A stretch of 64,000 bases of DNA, from the NCBI GenBank assembly GCA_012735495.1, contig JAAYHD010000055.1, forward strand, positions 117,868 through 181,867, written 5' to 3'. Shown piece by piece: positions 61,579 through 64,000 of this stretch (position 1 is the first letter of the stretch; each line of letters starts with the position of its first letter). The notes under the pieces are model-generated. The model saw nothing but the letters and a program-made list of their open reading frames with translations, was not told the origin of the DNA and ran no database searches. This DNA is from Clostridiales bacterium. GTDB taxonomy: Bacteria > Bacillota > Clostridia > Lachnospirales > Lachnospiraceae. A program made the position numbers and the translations under genes.

Positions 61579-62458
61579 GACAACGGTACCTTTCTATGCC
61601 GTCCAGGTATTCCTTCAGGGCATCCGCCCAGTCCTTCATGTAATACCCGTGCAGTTCCCTAAGCTTTTTATTGTCAAGAACCGAATACGGCGGGCGCTTT
61701 GCAGGCGCAGGGTATTCCGGGGTACTGATGGCGTCTATTCTTACATCTCTGCCCGTAAGCTCGAAAATTTTACATGCAAACCCGTACCAGCTGGTACTGC
61801 CTTCGCAGGTCGCATGATATTTTCCCCTGCAGTCCGTATTCATCAAAAAAACAATCACCCTGGCCAGTTCGAGCGCACTGGTGGGCGTTACAAACTGGTC
61901 CGCCACGACCCGGATGCTCTTGCCTTCGTCAGCCAGCCGGAGCATTGTTTTTACGAAGTTTTTCCCTTCACCGTACAATCCCGATGTATGAAGAATTACC
62001 GCATCGGGACAGCAGCCCATCACATAATAATCCCCCGCAAGCTTGGTCCTGCCGTACACGCTGATAGGATTTGGCCGTGATTCCTCGACATACGGGGTAT
62101 CTGCTTGTCCGTCATAAACATAATCGGTTGATATATGAAAGAGCTTAGCATTGATTTCATTCGCGGCTTCCGCGATATACTTCGGGCCCAGGGCATTGAT
62201 ATTATACGCCTTTTCCTGTTCGGTTTCACATAAATCAACGGCCGTCATCGCCGCACAGTTGACAATGACGTCCGGTCGGAAGGCCGATATTTCGGCTTTT
62301 ACCGATGCTTCATCGGTAATATCAAGCTTCTTAACCACATTTTTTTCATCCGGAACCGAATCGGTAAGATAAAGCAGGCAATCGTGATTCTCCTTCAGAA
62401 GCCCCGTCAATGCTCGTCCCAATTGTCCCAATGCTCCGGTTATAAAAACCCGTTTCAT
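61568..62458 (-). CDS. rfbD: dTDP-4-dehydrorhamnose reductase
   Basis: A 296-residue short-chain reductase of the RmlD/RfbD family, the last step of dTDP-L-rhamnose synthesis. The NAD(P) loop TGALGQLGRAL, the segment NCAAMTAVDLCE, STDYVYDG and the YGRTK catalytic Tyr/Lys are all present. The other rml genes are not in the window. A related NAD-dependent sugar reductase is possible. It overlaps rlmB. Confidence 0.88.
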   Translation of the reverse strand: MKRVFITGALGQLGRALTGLLKENHDCLLYLTDSVPDEKNVVKKLDITDEASVKAEISAFRPDVIVNCAAMTAVDLCETEQEKAYNINALGPKYIAEAANEINAKLFHISTDYVYDGQADTPYVEESRPNPISVYGRTKLAGDYYVMGCCPDAVILHTSGLYGEGKNFVKTMLRLADEGKSIRVVADQFVTPTSALELARVIVFLMNTDCRGKYHATCEGSTSWYGFACKIFELTGRDVRIDAISTPEYPAPAKRPPYSVLDNKKLRELHGYYMKDWADALKEYLDGIERYRCHEI

Positions 62459-62482
62459 AAGTGTCTCCTTACATAATATTTA

Positions 62483-62857
62483 TCAGCTTATCATACCGCC
62501 CAGCATCCCGCTTAATCCGGTTATAATAAACACGGTAAACAGGCTGCCAAGAGGCAGGGGCCCGACACGGTTCATCGCCAGGGATACAATCATCAGGACG
62601 ATGAAATAGAATATCCCGATAAGCAAGCCCCATATGAATTTTTTCTGTTCAACCTTTTTTCCGATAAAGAAGCCTCCCGTAAATGCGGAAGCTATATAGG
62701 TAAAATTAATCAGTCCGCTGACCACCATGCCCGACATTTCAATCTTCAGCATCAGGAAAGAAATCAGAAGCAGCAACAATCCCGTTATAATGTAAGAAAA
62801 TACCAATGCCTCAAGCGTGTATATTATTCTGGTGTTATTGGTGAAGGGTCTGTTCAT
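62483..62857 (-). CDS. TIGR04086 family four-helix membrane protein
   Basis: A 124-residue integral membrane protein with four hydrophobic helices (about residues 15-37, 45-64, 73-92, 100-122) and short polar loops. Its size and glycine-rich helices fit the TIGR04086 family of Firmicutes. Function is unknown. It lies 24 bp upstream of rfbD in the same direction. Confidence 0.82.
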   Translation of the reverse strand: MNRPFTNNTRIIYTLEALVFSYIITGLLLLLISFLMLKIEMSGMVVSGLINFTYIASAFTGGFFIGKKVEQKKFIWGLLIGIFYFIVLMIVSLAMNRVGPLPLGSLFTVFIITGLSGMLGGMIS

Positions 62858-62916
62858 TTGATACCTCCGAGTCAGCCTATACTAGAATATATTAAAAGGA
62901 GGTACAAATTATGCAT

Positions 62917-64000
62917 TTATTCCACAATATGAAGGGCTTCCACCGTATAGTTGCAGGACGCGTTCCATAAGAGCCATTCGCTGTATCCGGCGATGTAAAC
63001 ACCGGTAATCTGATCCCGCACCTGTCTTGGCCCGTATACCTGGTAATAGTCTATCCAGGTGGCGGTAAAATCCTGAAGCCATGGTCTTACTATGGCCCTA
63101 TGCTCCCCTTCGGGTATTTGGTCCAGCTTTGACCTTGAAGCCTTTAATACCCTTCTTACGAGGTTAAAGGGATCCAAATCCGGGTGCGCTATGCCATAAT
63201 TGCCGTCCGCAAAATGGGACGGGTATATCATGGGGCAAATGTAATCAAGATATCTCGCCATCTCAACATAATTCTGGCCAACAAGGCTTGCGTCAAGGCT
63301 GCTGCTAATTATTGTACCGTATACGTCTGCCGAAACGAATACTCCCAGCGGTTTTAAATTCTCATACGCGTATTTGGTAAATTCAATGATAATGTCTTCC
63401 TTGGTTTTTACATTGGCCAGGGGACCGAAATCCACATTTGACATGCCTTTTCCGGTTGAAAAACGGATATAGTCGAACTGGATTTCCTTAAAGCCCGCTT
63501 CCGCCGCCTTTGTCGAAACTTCAATCAAATAATCCCATACTTCCTTCTCATAGGGATTTACCCAGCATTCACCGTTGGTGTCCCTGTATATCGAACCGTC
63601 CTTGTTTTTTATGGCAAGGTCATGTCTTTTCTCAGCCAGGTACGGGTCCTTGAAGGCCACGATTCTTGCTATAGGATATATATTCTTCTCTTCAAGAAGC
63701 TTCATTAATTCATCAATATCAGATATGGTATTGGTTACGGACCCGATTTCTTTTGCCATGGGGCTGTCCATCATGAATGTTATTCTTCCGTTGTCATCCT
63801 TGACGTCGATAACCAGGGAATTAATAACTGTCGAATCAATTATATCCATTATCTCATCCCGCTTGTCCATTATTGCCCGGGATGTAATATACAGTCCTTT
63901 TGCCTTTACCGGCGCCCTGGTATCAATTTCTTCGACTGGCTCCGGCACGGCGGCATTTTCATTTACGGGAGCCACAGTAACAGCCGGGGTTATTTCAGCC
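62917..64000 (-). CDS. DUF4015 putative glycoside hydrolase, N-terminus cut by window edge
   Basis: The frame is open to base 64000, so the real start and probable signal or anchor lie outside. At least 361 codons are visible. After an Ala/Pro/Glu-rich segment, the DUF4015 barrel begins with VKAKGLYITSRAIM and continues with NSLVIDVKDDNGRI, EIQFDYIRFS and VFVSADVYG, a TIM-barrel pattern with acidic strand ends. The family is predicted to act on polysaccharide but is not well characterised. A GTG at 63975 is not the natural start. Confidence 0.85.
   Translation of the reverse strand, partial: AEITPAVTVAPVNENAAVPEPVEEIDTRAPVKAKGLYITSRAIMDKRDEIMDIIDSTVINSLVIDVKDDNGRITFMMDSPMAKEIGSVTNTISDIDELMKLLEEKNIYPIARIVAFKDPYLAEKRHDLAIKNKDGSIYRDTNGECWVNPYEKEVWDYLIEVSTKAAEAGFKEIQFDYIRFSTGKGMSNVDFGPLANVKTKEDIIIEFTKYAYENLKPLGVFVSADVYGTIISSSLDASLVGQNYVEMARYLDYICPMIYPSHFADGNYGIAHPDLDPFNLVRRVLKASRSKLDQIPEGEHRAIVRPWLQDFTATWIDYYQVYGPRQVRDQITGVYIAGYSEWLLWNASCNYTVEALHIVE

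Overview
The window reads as chromosomal DNA of an anaerobic, spore-forming, plant-polysaccharide-degrading member of the Clostridia (Firmicutes). The grounds are strong GGAGG-type ribosome binding sites, lipoprotein solute-binding proteins, sigma-H, SleB- and SleC-type spore cortex lytic enzymes, AddAB, a CIRCE-controlled groESL operon, a TPP riboswitch on thiT and a 6S RNA. No species is claimed. Most genes lie on the minus strand. No phage, insertion sequence with transposase, or CRISPR array was seen.

Left third (1-27.6 kb): an arabinan/arabinoxylan utilisation island. One long minus-strand operon starts at about 16.1 kb and runs leftwards: an intracellular GH51 arabinofuranosidase, a 987-residue solute-binding protein with two extra beta-rich domains, two permeases, an NHL/TPR/Yip1-type membrane protein, a DUF5696-type membrane-anchored protein, two more permeases, a lipoprotein solute-binding protein and a cytoplasmic GH43 exo-arabinofuranosidase. 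A secreted LamG-type protein follows behind its own promoter, which matches the operon promoter in layout. A divergent ArsR-type regulator with a large extra domain faces the operon. To its right are two surface lipoproteins transcribed back to back (GH43 endo-arabinanase and plant-type GH51), then a GH127-type beta-L-arabinofuranosidase, a xylulokinase and a divergent ROK repressor. Together they would cut arabinan outside the cell, import oligosaccharides, trim them inside and feed the pentose phosphate route.

Middle (27.6-45.2 kb): addB-addA, a small membrane protein with an FMN_bind-like layout, a DegV protein, glutamine-dependent NAD synthetase, a third sugar ABC importer (LplABC/YtcQP type), a 6S RNA with its own consensus promoter and terminator, and an OmpR/PhoR-type two-component system. 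None of the three sugar importers has its own ATPase gene here.

Right third (45.2-64 kb): a secreted Ig-like (BIG2) protein, a SleC-type enzyme, thiT under a TPP riboswitch, an AAA/DUF4143 ATPase behind AT-rich repeats, a 188-bp near-palindrome, groES-groEL, a DUF2225/DUF6062 pair, a SleB-type hydrolase, a DUF3810 metalloprotease-like protein, metNIQ, tRNA-Pro(AGG) and tRNA-Thr(GGT), sigH, rlmB, rfbD, a TIGR04086 membrane protein and a truncated DUF4015 protein.

The most striking signal is upstream of metNIQ. A consensus promoter is followed by a small ORF with an excellent ribosome binding site that encodes 33 residues, 7 of them Met and 7 Cys with four Met-Cys dipeptides, and then by an intrinsic terminator before metN. 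No S-box or T-box is visible. This looks like ribosome-mediated transcription attenuation of a methionine importer.
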